A stretch of DNA of 64,000 bases from Brasenia schreberi. Lineage: Eukaryota > Streptophyta > Magnoliopsida > Nymphaeales > Cabombaceae. Location of the stretch: assembly GCA_036023115.1 (NCBI GenBank), contig JAYKKT010000036.1:7460001-7524000 (forward strand), written 5' to 3'. Shown here piece after piece: positions 34,901-46,849 of this stretch. How positions within the stretch are numbered: the stretch's first letter is position 1; every line of letters starts with the position of its first letter. The position numbers and the translations under genes were made by a program. The notes under the pieces were generated by a model. The model had not been told where the DNA came from, searched no databases, and saw only the letters and a program-made list of their open reading frames with translations.

Positions 34901-37509
34901 TTTAAAACTGGGAGACAAAAGCCAAGACTGTTCTTCTGATGGCATTGAAACCATCCCCATGATTGGTACACTATTTTGGGGACACCCAAATTGCCGCTTT
35001 ATTCACATAAGATGTTCTAAGCCACAATATATTTCTGCACATAAGTTACCCTGGACAGTCAAATTGTACACGCTATGGCATGCCTATAGGACTGAGCATT
35101 ATTCCGTTATAACCGAACAGAACCAAATCGGTTTCAGTTTGGACTTTCAAAAAATATCGGTTATTCGGTTCGGTTTTCAAGGTTTGAAAACCAAATAACT
35201 GAATATGTATATATGCATATATATATATATATACATATATACATACATATATGAACACATGTACATATACATACACATACCTATATATAATACATACACA
35301 AATATACATACATATATGTACATATATATATGTACCTATATATAATAGGTATACAAATATATGTACATATATATACCTACACATACCTATATATAATACA
35401 TATACATATGTGAATATAGTGTATATATTTAAATATATACACATATATACATATACGTACACATACCTAGAGAGAGAGAGAGAGAGAGAGTTCGGTCATA
35501 AAGGGTAAACCGAACCAAATTCAGTTCTGGTACCTACACAATTCGGTTCGGGTTTGGTTTTCAGATTCAAAGGCAGTTCGGTTTTCGGAACCGAACCGAC
35601 CAATGCACACCCCCACTTGCCTACATGAGAGCTGGAAATTGACGCATCCAATCGCAGTAGATAAAATTCTAAAATGATTTACATTACTGAAATATAGCAC
35701 GTGGGAAGCTAACCTTAAAAGGCTTGACATGAGGCCACTGTATCCCAAGAACATCTGAAATGCAGCAGATACTAGTATAGCTCCCTGTAATGCTCTCATG
35801 ATGTACTTGAAGCTCTGCAATTGCAAGTAATCCCATCATAATAAAGAAATTTCTAAGCATTTTCTGGAGATATCTTTGTTTTGGTTAAAGGGAAAACTAT
35901 CACCACCATCCATAGACTGCACAAATGCATCATGAAATAATGGAGCAACAAGCACCATAATAAATTTTGATGGGGATTTTATGCATCAAAAACAATATAA
36001 AAGGCTAATAAGACAGCATCCATCCAAGGTTCAGTAATTTTACTAGCTAGCTAGAAAAAACGCATGAAGGGATAGAAGAAAAACTTGCAATTCCTTGTAA
36101 CATCTTTAAGAAGTTGATACAAAATTCAAAAAAACATCCCCAGTAGTCAGCCTCGGCTGGGCAAGTCACTTTTCCTATAACTAGCTTGAGACCAGAAATC
36201 TGGCAATAACTTAAAGTCTTAAACAAGTTTGACTAAACCTTTGTAGACCATGTCATGTTAAGAGAAAGCATTGCTTAAAAAAACAGAAACGTGATGAATT
36301 CAGTAAGCTGTGTTTGAGTTCGACTATCTTGACAGTAAAGGGAGAACGAAAGAAGAACTCAATGGAGAGCCTGTAACAGTTCAATTCTGTGAAGTTTCCA
36401 TGGCCCTGTACATGGAGAAAATTGCCCTCCCCGTGCGTTTCATAATTTCAGCCGAGGAAAGAATGATTTCTACAAAAGACATCGATTACCCAGAATTGTA
36501 GCAACAGCAGTAGAGAACATTTAACAAATCGGTTGTCACCTCATTTCTCGTCAGTCCCTGAAAGTCTTCCGAGTTGATTATCGCGAGGGCCGGTGCCAGG
36601 TACACAAATGACGGTCCTTGTACCAACGGTAACCTCGAACCAAAATGCGTGTGCAGAAGCGTCGTTAGTCCTGACAAGAAAAGCACAGTGGACACCACCT
36701 TTGAAGTATCTTCCTGTTACCACGAAAAGCCACGGGCCATTTAGCCACAGATGGATCAACCTTTGCATCAAAATCGTAACGTTGGTTATGAAGGATTACT
36801 CACGCTATTGCCTCCCATTGCAGGGACGATCACGAGAGGGATCAGAATCAAGGAGCCGACGATGGAAACATAATGTTGAAGTCCGTAAAGCACAACGGGT
36901 ACTGTAAATAGGAAAGAATCGAGTATAAGTGAATAAATTTGTGATTTTGAGTCATAAGGGGAGGCAATTTTAGTGATGAAAAGGGATCTTACCGAGTCCT
37001 GGCGTTTCCCTGAGCTCGTACTTCATGTGGGCATGAAGCGGAAAGAAACCGTCGTCGTCGTCTTGAGAATGGGGAACGGCAACTCGTTCGTCCTCACGGC
37101 TAGGCCTTGGCACGGGATCGAATCGGACATGCTGCCGCAGCTCGTTGGTCACATCGGAATCCCGTCTCTTCTTGGGCGCGGATCCGGCGGTGGAAGGCGG
37201 CATTGACTCTGGATCCTTAACGCCATTACCGGTGGATGTGGCCGGAGGGGGAAGGGTGGTGGTGGCCGGAGGAGGGGCGGCAGAGGGAGCCACGGAACCT
37301 GACTCCAGATCCGGCTGGACGTCGCGCTCCCGGGATTGCAAGACGGCGATCTGATCGGAATCGCCGGGGGTGGAAGTGGCCTCGCCGGAGAAGCGGGTTT
37401 TGAAGCCCGACCTCTTTGCCCACGAGGAAGGGACGGCGGCGTTGTTGTCGTCAGACGAAGGCCATGGACCGGGGCGAGGACGTTTGGGGGGACCAGACGC
37501 AGAAGCCAT
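25944..37509 (-). CDS. Nucleobase-ascorbate transporter, NAT11/NAT12 type, ten exons
   Basis: Membrane permease of the NAT/NCS2 family, related to proteins that move purines, uracil or ascorbate. Plant NAT12 substrates are poorly defined. Exons (minus): 37509-36993, 36901-36804, 36713-36540, 35814-35714, 33294-33159, 32969-32919, 32809-32522, 29257-29023, 28931-28645, 26165-25944. All junctions are GT-AG and phases agree, giving 702 residues, close to Arabidopsis NAT12 (about 709). The long cytosolic N-terminus ([20 protein letters not shown]..., ending [12 protein letters not shown]) is characteristic of NAT11/12. Membrane segments follow from [20 protein letters not shown], with [20 protein letters not shown] and [20 protein letters not shown]. 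The NAT signature occurs as [10 protein letters not shown] at about 504-513, with His where shorter NATs have Gly. The C-terminus ends RWVKWVGF. No disabling change seen. Introns after exons 3, 4, 7 and 9 are enlarged by repeats. Confidence 0.95.
26530..27890 (-). mobile_element. RTE-type LINE, 5'-truncated, in last transporter intron
   Basis: Minus-strand copy whose 3' TTG tail is at 26531. It encodes reverse-transcriptase blocks [55 protein letters not shown] and [12 protein letters not shown]. This is the only copy here with the catalytic FADD intact. It ends with the [13 protein letters not shown] region. Several frameshifts inactivate it. It is co-directional with the host gene. Confidence 0.92.
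28181..28455. repeat. Two-copy tandem duplication, 137-bp period
   Basis: Copies begin at 28181 and 28318 with ATGAAAGACAGCTTCATGAA and run through AAATGTGGAAATAATGTGTG and CAGTTCCTACAGTAGAA, ending in an A-rich run plus GCAGCTC. They differ at only a few positions, so the duplication is fairly young. It lies within the last transporter intron. Confidence 0.92.
29655..30295. mobile_element. Possible non-autonomous DNA element with CACCGACACCG-type ends
   Basis: The left end is rich in GTGTCGACCTCGACACCGAC. The right end reads GTATCGCCGCACCC ... CACTCGCACCCGTGTGACAT. In inverse orientation these are broadly similar, as terminal inverted repeats would be. No transposase and no convincing target duplication seen. 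Confidence 0.3.
30740..32139 (+). mobile_element. RTE-type LINE, 5'-truncated, antisense in transporter intron 7
   Basis: Plus-strand copy encoding [36 protein letters not shown], then [20 protein letters not shown] and [16 protein letters not shown] (FADD changed to FSND), ending at RIHVADPV. It is truncated at nearly the same 5' point as the copy in the last intron, and its tail stops within CCGACCCCGTCTA. Multiple stops. A second LINE tail is nested at 31560-31645. Confidence 0.92.
31560..31645 (+). mobile_element. Nested, severely truncated LINE tail
   Basis: About 85 bp containing ACGATAGGAATCTATGG, AAAGAATCCATGTAGCCGAC and AAGGCTTAGTTGTTGTTG, the extreme 3' end of the same family. It interrupts the WLKWR coding block of the host LINE copy, which resumes at TTAAAATGG. 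Confidence 0.8.
33998..34170 (+). pseudogene. Nuclear copy of plastid trnT-GGU (NUPT)
   Basis: CCCTTTTAACTCAGTGGTAC, then TAATGCCATGGTAAG (loop ATGGTAA, anticodon GGT), then ATCGGTTCAAATCCAATAAGG, closely follow plastid tRNA-Thr(GGU). The sequence after it (TTTTTCCACTTCCCGTAGAG, GGGATAAAAAGGGAACTGCC) also looks like the plastid 3' flank. The right half of the anticodon stem is degraded (GTTGT instead of a GGCGT-like strand) and the D-arm has a change, so it is probably non-functional. It lies in a transporter intron. The extent is approximate. Confidence 0.75.
35095..35615. repeat. CCGAACC-rich element with TACATA microsatellite core
   Basis: The left arm has ATAACCGAACAGAACCAAAT and TTATTCGGTTCGGTTTTC. 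The right arm has ACAATTCGGTTCGGGTTTGG and TCGGAACCGAACCGACCAAT. They flank about 290 bp of TA/TACATA repeats and a GA tract (about 35470-35490). Outer ends (GACTGAGCATTATTCCG and inverted GGGTGTGCATTGGTCGG) look like loose terminal inverted repeats. Located in the intron between transporter exons 4 and 3. Confidence 0.5.
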
Positions 37510-38090
37510 TGTCTGTTGCCGACGCCGGAAAAAATTACAGCTTCATGTCAACGGAAGGCTCTCTTTGATCTGATACGGGAGTTCCACAATGTGTCTGACC
37601 AGCTTGGATGTGATTGCGCGCGCGCGAGTGTGTGTGTATGTGAAAGAGAGAGAGGGGGTTGGGGGAGAAAGGGAAGACGTGGGTATGTGCGAGCAACTAT
37701 AGACTACAATGATGAGAGAGAGAGAGAGAGTACAGCTATGGAATGAGAGGGACGTTTGGGGGCCCTGCAGTAACCCTCTCAGTCGCGGCCGGGGGCTGTA
37801 TCTTGAGAGAAAGAGAGAGAGAGACGCAGAGATATGCGTCTTATCGCGGTATCTTATTATTATTATCGTTGTAGTCCCACTAGAAGGACGGGGGAGAGTA
37901 ATCCGGTTACAAAATAAAAAAATATTTAAATTCTCTCTTTCTCTCTCTATATACATATCACAACCCCATGGTAGCGTAGGGCAGGGGTATGGTCATACAA
38001 AGGTGCCAGTGATGAAATATATGCCAAAACTGCGAATTGACGTAGGGATGCAAGTCTTACAACGGATGAAAGTCGACAGGTAACCGGCGC
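37510..38090. promoter_or_regulatory. Transporter upstream region with GA/CT tracts
   Basis: Upstream of the transporter start codon (minus strand) lie a GTGTGTGT stretch and GA runs near 37647-37660, 37712-37730 and 37810-37824, and a CT run near 37934-37948. GA/CT tracts are common in plant core promoters and leaders. No definite TATA assigned. Confidence 0.4.
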
Positions 38091-41000
38091 TCAGCCCATG
38101 TTGGCCTGCGTTAGTCTTCAGCAAGGTGTCGGAAAGCAAGAACAGAAGTTAAGCAAGGCACCTGAACAAACCCAAAATGTATTTCATTGAGAAAAAGCAT
38201 TGCATGTTTCCTCATGTTCTACAGTTCAGTTGGAGTGGCTTAACAAAGTACTAAGGAAGAGGTGGTCTCCACAATATGAAGAAGCCCAAATTAAAATTTT
38301 AAGCTGCAAGATTGTGCCTGTAGGAGGCGTGGTTATACAATCATAAATAATTCACAGTGGTACGAAGGTTACATTCTCCTCCTCTTAATGATTAATGCAT
38401 GCAACAATGTTGGTACCTACTAATGATATTCTTGAATTGCTTCACGAAAATATCCAATGGTGTGTTTGGTATCCTAGATTGCTTGATGCAGTCCAAGACC
38501 ATTGCACTTTATGAGGTATCTCATACATCGGCCCATCATGGTTCTAAGAATATGGTCAATGATGGTTCTCTCGTTGGTTGGTTGTATTCTTGATCTTCCT
38601 TTTCTCATGATTTTTCTTGTCTATACTATAAACCTTTTTCTTTATCCATATCTGCCTTCAGGAAGAGCACATGACTGATGTCCCATCTCTCCTATATGTC
38701 CAAGTAAGAGTAGGTCACTTGCACTCAAAATGTGTAGCTTGCCACCAACTAATATGGAGTTTGGTCTTGTCATCCAGTCATTAACTCGAAGGAACTTCGG
38801 TGGTTATTTCTCTAACCTACAAGTTATAAGAAAAGGGCAATATCAATTCACTTAGTCTAGCTTGTCCATCCATACGAGGGTGATAGCTTGTTGAGAGTAG
38901 TAACTCCACTCCCAAAATACAAAAGACTTCTCACCAAAAGTTGCTTGTAAACCAAGTATTTTGATCACTGACGAGATTGGAAGGTATCTCCCAATACTTA
39001 ATAACATGCTAAACAAAGACCTTTATAGTGTTTATAGCTATACACTTCAGTGGGGGTGCCACAAATACTTCGTACTAAGAAAATTGATCAACTACCAATA
39101 AGATACATTAAACCTTCAATGAAAAACTCAAGATGAAGTTTTGAAAGAAGCTTTTCCATGATTAGCTTGAAATGGTAGAAGTTCAAAAAGTCATGCAAGC
39201 TTGAAATGTTAGAAGTTCACAAAGTCATGCAAGCCTTTGGTTGTCACCATTATCTTGTTGGGACATTAAGCAAGTTTGCACATACCTTACCACATTGTTT
39301 GCTATTTAAAGCAAATAGTAAGCCCTCTCCAAAACTTTTACCCAGATTCGGCCATGGATGCCCCGCTTATGGAGAATTATGGCGTTCCTTCTAAATGTTT
39401 TGTTCTTAGTTTTAGGCACATAGATTTTGTACCATTCTACACCTAAAATCACCTCTTTTTATCCTCATTAACCAACTATTGAAGCTATTTAAACATCTTG
39501 TCTATCTCCACACAAATACGAATAAGCTCTATGAGGTCACTTTGCAATTGCATCGTCTGAGTTCTACTATCAGTCTAAAGAGCAACCAATTTCACCCGAC
39601 AACTCTATGTGATTGCCATTGAGCTTGTTTTCCTTGGTTTATACTTAAGATAAAGTCAAACTCCACCAAGAATTACTATTAGTGTCCTTGCTTAGTAGTT
39701 AATATCTTTTTGGTCTGAAAGTATCTCGAAGGCATATTGTTCGTCCACATAGTGAAGTTGGTTTTCAAGAGGTAATGACTCAAAAGATGAAAACAATGCA
39801 CATCCATGATTTCCTTCTCATGGATAGTGACATAGTATTGTTGCCTAACATCTGGCTTTCATAGGTGATGGGGTGTATGTTATAAATCAATATCCCTCAC
39901 ATAGAAAAAGAGTCAATTTTAGTATATCTAAATAATATTTCTCCCTTTTTAGATAGAACTTGTTTTCTCGTAATAGCTTAAAGATGGTAAGTAGGTGGTG
40001 AACTTGTTGATCGATGAAAACACTACAGACCACTATTTTTATTGAGGTAAAATACTACAAATTGATCTATCTTGTTCATTAGAGTTAAAAATATAGTGAG
40101 AGCATTTGTTAAGATAAAAGCATCACTAGAAACTTGTGGGTATCATACTTAGTGACTCAAGTAGTCTGTTCTTTATCTCCTTCGGCAATTCATACCTGCC
40201 AATAGCCCCACTATAAGTCTAACTTTGAGAAGACCCAAGTATGCTCAAGGTGATCAAAAAGGTTTTTGATCAAAAGAAGTGGGCACTTGTAAACATGAAC
40301 AATTCCTATTTGTTATAGATAATGAATCATAATTTAATTGGGTGTAGCCTTTTGTAGTTATAGGTCCATGACTTCAAGTTTCAAGTTAGAAATAGAATCA
40401 TTAGTAAAATTAAAAAATTAAAAAATTTCATTTGGATTGTACTTGAATAGTCATGTGGTAGGTCATTAATCAATATTGAGTTGATAGTGTTGACTAATTG
40501 ATTTATCGGTCATGATGACCTAAAATTATTTTTTATAAACATTTTTATTTTGAATCTCTATGACTCCCTCCTGATATGAATTAATAGGGTATACAACATG
40601 TGTAAAAAGTTTGATTCTCCACAAAAATCCCAACTAGATTTATAGTGAATAGTTCACAAGTCTCTCCAATCAATCAAGAGTGATACCCTACTACTTTTTG
40701 TAGAAACAAAAGATGAGGAGTGACTGGTTGACTCCAGTGTATGTTTATAACCCTACTACTAATTGATCATCATTATTAGTTAGCTATTTTAACTATGGAA
40801 GGAAGTCATTTAGTGTTTTATTCTCTTAATTTTTGGAATTAGCAAGCCGAAGAAGATTGTTATGTGATTATTTGCTTATTTTGGGAAGTCAAGAGGGTGG
40901 ATTCCAAGTTTAAGGGAATTGAAGATTACAACCAAGTGAAGAATAAAGCTTTGTCAGAGGATCCTTAGCATTATGGATTTTTTCGATAGAAATCACAACC

Positions 41001-41370
41001 ATTCATCGATGTATGGTTGGGACCATACTAGTTGTAGTGACCAAAAACCACAACCCCCTTATGTGATGCACTATTAGAGGCTACTAAGATGAGAAATGTA
41101 CTTGAAGTTGGCCTCTTTAGTTTGGATTGTTGTTGGACTTTTGATCATAGTGCATATTAGATGCTAAAGACGCAATGTGGATTATGCAGTACTAACTTAG
41201 ATGATTGTGGTATGCTCATGGTATGGTAACATTATATCTTGGAGGTCTTGTAATCACAAATGAGGCACAACTTGGGTTTGTGATTGGATGCAACTCAAGT
41301 AAGACTATAGAGAGATGGGAGAGTTAAGAATGACCAAGAATAGCGTATTTGTCAACATTCTAGTTAGGCC
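38091..41370. other. AT-rich gene desert, probably decayed repeats
   Basis: No gene recognised. Reading frames are short and broken on both strands. The texture suggests old transposon sequence, but no conserved domain could be identified. Confidence 0.5.
39164..39231. repeat. Two-copy tandem repeat, 34-bp period
   Basis: AGCTTGAAATGGTAGAAG...GTCATGCA is followed directly by AGCTTGAAATGTTAGAAG...GTCATGCA. Confidence 0.9.
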
Positions 41371-41506
41371 AGAGTGACAAAAGATAATCCTTTATTAGAG
41401 GTAGTTGAGTATAGGTAAAAGAAATAGATTGATGATAGAGTTGGAGTGACAAAGGTTAACCCTGGTAGTTGAGTATAGGTAAAAGAAACATATTAATGAT
41501 AGAGTA
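41371..41506. repeat. Two-copy tandem repeat, about 72-bp period
   Basis: GAGTGACAAAAGATAATCC...GAGTATAGGTAAAAGAAATA is followed by GAGTGACAAAGGTTAACCC...GAGTATAGGTAAAAGAAACA. The second copy is shorter by a small deletion. Confidence 0.85.
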
Positions 41507-42496
41507 GTGTTGACCAAAGCAAAGGATCCAGTGATACCCTAAGTGTGGCGGATGAGTAACACTGAATGGGATCATGTAACATCCCTCATGTCAATTTCAA
41601 CCAGAAGAAACCCTGGTGGCCACACTATGACAATATAGTTGCATTCCACCTAGCAACACCCAAATTGTAGCAAACTGTTAAATTGACTCTCTCTCAGCTA
41701 CGCTACACTCTCTATTCAATCCTCTTTATGAACATTTTTTCCCGGCCTAAGCTGAATTTCCTCAATCACTCAATTCTCACTTGCACACTCTCGAGAAAAG
41801 AGAAGGATATAGGCAATTGCTCAAGAACATTGTATTCATTCGATGGGCATACTATCTCAATACACCCTCATGTCACTCTTTTATAATGCAAGAGTTGTGC
41901 CCACACAACACACGTAGAAGCTTCCTACTTGTTGGATACAAATTGACCAAAATAGTCATAAACCAAATCCTCATAAAGGACCAAACCTACCCTTACTCCC
42001 TAGACTCAAAATAGACTTTAGTAAGTATTTAAGAAGAATCACATGTAGTCTAGCCCAAAACCTTTCAAGTCCTCACCCACATGGGATTTACAATGACAAC
42101 AGGTCATGTGGTCTTCATTGACCGATTATACCTTTAGAGGAAACACTTTAACTTAGTGGCTTCTAGTGTAAGATACGATTTTTGTTTCAAGGTAACCCAA
42201 ACTTTAGAGGTTCTTTAGTTTTAGATCTGAATTAGACCTAAAGCTTGACAAAAACTTGAAAAAGCTTGGGAAGACATCAAGAAAGTGACAGAAGAGAGTT
42301 AGAAGGTAGCTAGTCTTTCAGTTATGACCAGTCCTACTAGTATATGCTCAAATGGATTCTCAAGACTCTCTCTATAGCAGAGGTTAGCGCCCTCTGGCAT
42401 GTCATGTGCTCAATCTAGTCATAGTAGCGGGATCTTTATGCTACTTCTAGATGATTAATTTTGCCACACGACACCCTTTTGGTATGTCTTGCAGGA

Positions 42497-42752
42497 TGCC
42501 AATGATTTGTTAAGATAGATTATGCACAAGGTATACCTACTGCTACTTTACAATCCAACATTTTGATAGGTTGCTTATATCTGCACACTCGAAGGACAAT
42601 CATTCTTCAAAATAGTTGTGGGATATCAAGGAATTGTGATGATAGGCTATGCGCAAGGTATACCTATTACTATCTTACAATCCAACATGTTGACAGATTG
42701 TTTATATATGCACACTCGAAGGGTAGCCTTTCTTGAAAATGGTTGTAGGTCT
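42497..42752. repeat. Two-copy tandem duplication, 127-bp period
   Basis: TATGCACAAGGTATACCTAC...CACACTCGAAGGACAATC is followed by TATGCGCAAGGTATACCTAT...CACACTCGAAGGGTAGCC. Copies differ at roughly one position in six, so this is older than the duplication at 28181. Confidence 0.85.
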
Positions 42753-44970
42753 AGTTTTTCATCCCAACAAGAACTACTTTTACAAACTACTTGGTTGGTT
42801 TTCCTCATCTACTATCTCAAAGGAGAATTATAGAGTATGAAGATATAGATGCGATCTTAAATCACATTAGTGACAGGTTAAAAAAAGAGTTACATGGCTA
42901 CTACTTGTTGTGTAAACAAATTGGAGTAAATAGTCAACAAGTATAAAATCTCAAGTCAACGAAGTCATCAACTCTACTAGTGTTTCAAATCAACCAACTT
43001 ATGAAGCAACTAATATACATTTAGTTAATGTTGAATTGGTAGAAGCAAATACGGTTGATAGCACAACTCAACTATAGAATTTATTATTGACTTAAGACCA
43101 ATTGATAATATAGAGTTGGTTGCATATTTTAAATTACTAGACAATGATAAATTTGGTTGTCAATGAGTCTATTGATCACTTTCAATCAGCTCGTGAATAT
43201 TTCTGAGAGGTTGATGGTTTCATCGATCCTTCAACAATGGTCGACAACAAATATATCAATGATTTTCAATCAACCTATGATGTCTTTGGTGAATATGAAA
43301 TCATGAGGTTGTTGATCCTTTAGCTATAGCCTATGATGGATCAACCACCAATGAGTTTGACTATGAATCAATCACCGCTGAACTAATCAATCTCTTACTG
43401 AGAGTTGACAATGGCAAACAGTCCCGTGTAAGCTCCCCAATGATTATTCATGACAACCTATAATCGATGAATGACCCATTATTATTATGGATGTAGGCTA
43501 CCTCAATGTCTCTAAACTAACCAATTGAGAGGACATCACACCTCAAACTATCTAGTAGGATGGTTACTCAAATCCACCAATTCGGGAGGCAATGATCATA
43601 CAAATAAATGGTAGTTATCTATACCAACCTAACCCAAGGCCTACCATTTCACAAAATGGTTCAACCTACACCTTGACTCGTTGGCTTATGGGGAGATCAC
43701 TTCTCATACCAATTCCTTAGGTTACCTAAGCTGACTAACTATTAAGGTAGAGACACTTCATAATATTATATGGCAGATTGTCTAATGGCAAGTGCTTGTT
43801 TTGGAAACAACTACTTCATATGATAGTCTTGTATATCCATCAACAACGTCTCAACAAATATAAGGCTTGGTAGAGTATCTTTCTTATTTGATGAACTTAT
43901 AAGCTTCCAACAAGTATGACAATGAATTCAACAATAACCTTGTAGATGCTGACAATGAAGTACAACAAGATGACAATTACTCAATTCTAAAAGACTACTA
44001 GGAAGGCCATGGCAATGACACCAACTCGAACCATATAACCTCAGAATATCCAAACTTTTCACTGAGAAGTGCAATTGGGTGATAAAACCAACCTGATACT
44101 CCACTTCATGACTATGAAATTTCCTCAACATGGAGCGAAAATCTTGAGAAGGGAAAGATCTAATTCGTGACTCTAACGTAGACCCATGACCTATGAGCCT
44201 ACTCCAATCTATTAATATTGATAGAATTTTATGGTAACTTGAGATGCTTCAATTAATGGTTGTAGGGAGAAATATGTTAACACCAAAACTTGTATGGGAA
44301 ATTAGGATCTACTTCTAGTGCAATTGTCCGCTTTGTAACATGGGCACATGCAAGAAACTTGAGGAGGTAGTGTGAAAACCGATGAATAATGAGTCATTAT
44401 CGTCACTAAAGTGAAAATAATGACTCTTTAACAAAATGATAGCTATTTTTCAGAATTAAGTAGAAGAGTTATGACCCATTATCAAAGTGTTAAAGAACCA
44501 AGAAGATATCTACAAAAGTAGAGAATGATCTCGAATAAACCCTACCCTAACTATAAGAGTGGGAGGCCACTCACTTTGGAATCATCCTTGATCATCACAC
44601 ATCAACTTGTTTATTTTCTTTTCTTTGCTTGTGTTCATTTTTTTCTTAATTGGAATCCTTAGTTGTAACTCTCTACTTTTAGCTAATAAAGGTCCCCTTT
44701 CATATCCCATCATTTGGTTTTTTCATTCAGTTGCATAGTCAAACTCACTATTGCCAACCTACCAAAATCTGTCATGAGTTTATGAATTGTTCGAAAATCC
44801 ATTTCATAGTAGATTGTACTAATTCTTGAACATTTGGAACACTTGTCTTACCTACTTTCTAACAAATTAAGAATCACTTAAATCTAAGTTCGAATGATCG
44901 AGATACAAAGTATACAATCTGACCCTATCAGAGGTATCAGACATCGATAAAGCTCAAGAAGAGCTTTAGA

Positions 44971-45111
44971 AGACATGTAATGCCTATCAATCCTTATACA
45001 TTACTTATTTCATTCCCGCTCTTATTCTTTTTCTACTAAAGACATGTAGTGCCTCGATTATGACCAATCCTTATACATTACTTATTTCATTCTTGCTCTT
45101 ATTCTTTTTGT
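44971..45111. repeat. Two-copy tandem duplication, about 70-bp period
   Basis: Each copy has AGACATGTARTGCC, a short variable part, CAATCCTTATACATTACTTA and CTCTTATTCTTTTT. A related single block (TTTAGAAGATACGTAGCGC...ATCAATCCTTAT) lies near 46385. Confidence 0.85.
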
Positions 45112-45924
45112 CACCTTTGTATATTATCATTTAATTTGTCTTTCATGTTTTATACAGTTGTATATAGTTGGTACAACTATAATGCTATATATTTTTCCTT
45201 CTTGGCTATAGTATTGAGATGAAAGCATTGCTAATTGAGATTTACCAATTTGAACAAGCATTAATGCCTATCTCCAATTACGAGGATCCATTGATAGTAT
45301 TGTGTATACTCTTGATGATTAGTCTATGTATAATTATATTTGTTAATATGTGTTTAAGTAATTTTAATGAAAACATTTCTTTTTGTATTTAGCTTTCCTG
45401 CATCTATTCAAAATAGGCAGTCATACAAAAATGTTGTTTATCAAAAATGTAATTATCTTTTTTAAATGGTTAAATTTAATAAATATACATGCATGTTCTA
45501 TTGTAGAAAAATATGTACATCAAATCATGAATGACAAAAATCTCAAATCATGTATTATCGGTATTATCAACCATTGGATGATCCAACATTGTTAAGCTAT
45601 GCACTCGTTGACAACATTGATGAAGCATCCCCATGATAGTAGGTGCATCGTGTCAATTGTGTGATTGTCAGATGTTGAAAATACTCATCAAGAATCACAA
45701 GGTCACCTTAATGATTTAAAGGTATAAACAAACTCTTATGCAAACAATAATAAATAAATAAACAAATATTATTACTTTACCTACATAAAGATTATTGCTT
45801 TTTAATGCCTACTTGCAGGAGGATGATACTAGTGGAATTGATGCATAAAACCTTTCAACAAAAAATGATATGTTCAAGCAACATATCAACCCATGTATGA
45901 GGTATCATACTAATGGGGGTAGGG

Positions 45925-46100
45925 GTGAGTATAGTTCGATTAAAACCAAGACACTGAACAAAACTGAACCAGAATATGTGGTTCGGTTTGGTACCATGAG
46001 AATCAGTTTAGGGTCGGTTTAGGAAATACAAAAATATTGGTTATGGTTCGGTTTTGAGAAATCCAAAACCGAATGAACCAAATAACTGAAACATGTTATA
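45925..46100. repeat. GGTTCGGTTTTG-rich dispersed repeat
   Basis: GGGGTGAGTATAGTTCGATT at one side, then ACTGAACCAGAATATGTGG, GGTTCGGTTTGG, TGGTTCGGTTTTGAGAA and CCAAAACCGAATGAACC. The GGGTG..GTTCG start resembles the inverted right end of the element at 35095-35615. Confidence 0.45.
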
Positions 46101-46747
46101 TAATGTGAAAATACGATGCCTAAATTCCTCCCAACCCTCATACTAATCGATTGTTCCTCAATCTCTGTCAATTACACTCTACTGTGGTCATGCTCCACGC
46201 TGAGATTTCATCTCCATAACATAAGTTCTTCCCATCAAGCATTTACAAGTGTCCCTCTCTTTCTCTCTCCCTTCTTTGGTCATCGTCAAGCAGCGACAAC
46301 TATTTTCTCAAACTAGGGTAAGTTGTTTGCTTTTTTGATATGTTAGGTAACTTTTGTTTTTGCAAGTTGCATCTTTGGGAGCTTTAGAAGATACGTAGCG
46401 CATCCATCATGATCAATCCTTATTGGGATATATTCTAACAGTTTTGTAAAGGCCCCAACTTGTTTTATTCTCTTGAGGGTGGATGTTAGCACCCTCTAGC
46501 AAATCCTATACCTGATCCATAACAATTGGATCTTTGTCATTTCAAGGTATTTCATTTCAGTACATAATAATATTAGAGAAGACATTCTAACATAGGCAAT
46601 AGCAATAATGGGGTTGTTGTTGGAAACCATCAATTAAACATCATAACACATTCAAATTATAAAACAATATTTAAACAAAAACTAGCTTCCCTATATAGAC
46701 ATCCAAAAGAACTTAGTAAAAAAACTTGTGTGTAGTAGGAAAAGAAA

Positions 46748-46849
46748 TTGGCTAGGGGGTCAACTCACAAGTTAAAGGTCAAGAGTTCATTACACTGAGC
46801 ATGAATAAGGCTTTGCCATCCCCATTGTATCAAACCAAAAAAAAGAAAT
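46748..46849 (+). repeat. SINE-like repeat, family 2, copy 2
   Basis: GGCTAGGGGGTCAACTCACA, AGTTAAAGGTCAAGAGTTCA, CACTGAGCATGAATAAGGC and CCCCATTGTATCAAACC end in a run of A. Shares its middle with the unit at 19795-19915. Confidence 0.45.

Noticed and set aside
35073..35508. Tyr/Ile/Val-rich reading frames on both strands
   Set aside because: They are translations of TA/TACATA and GA microsatellite sequence with no domain.
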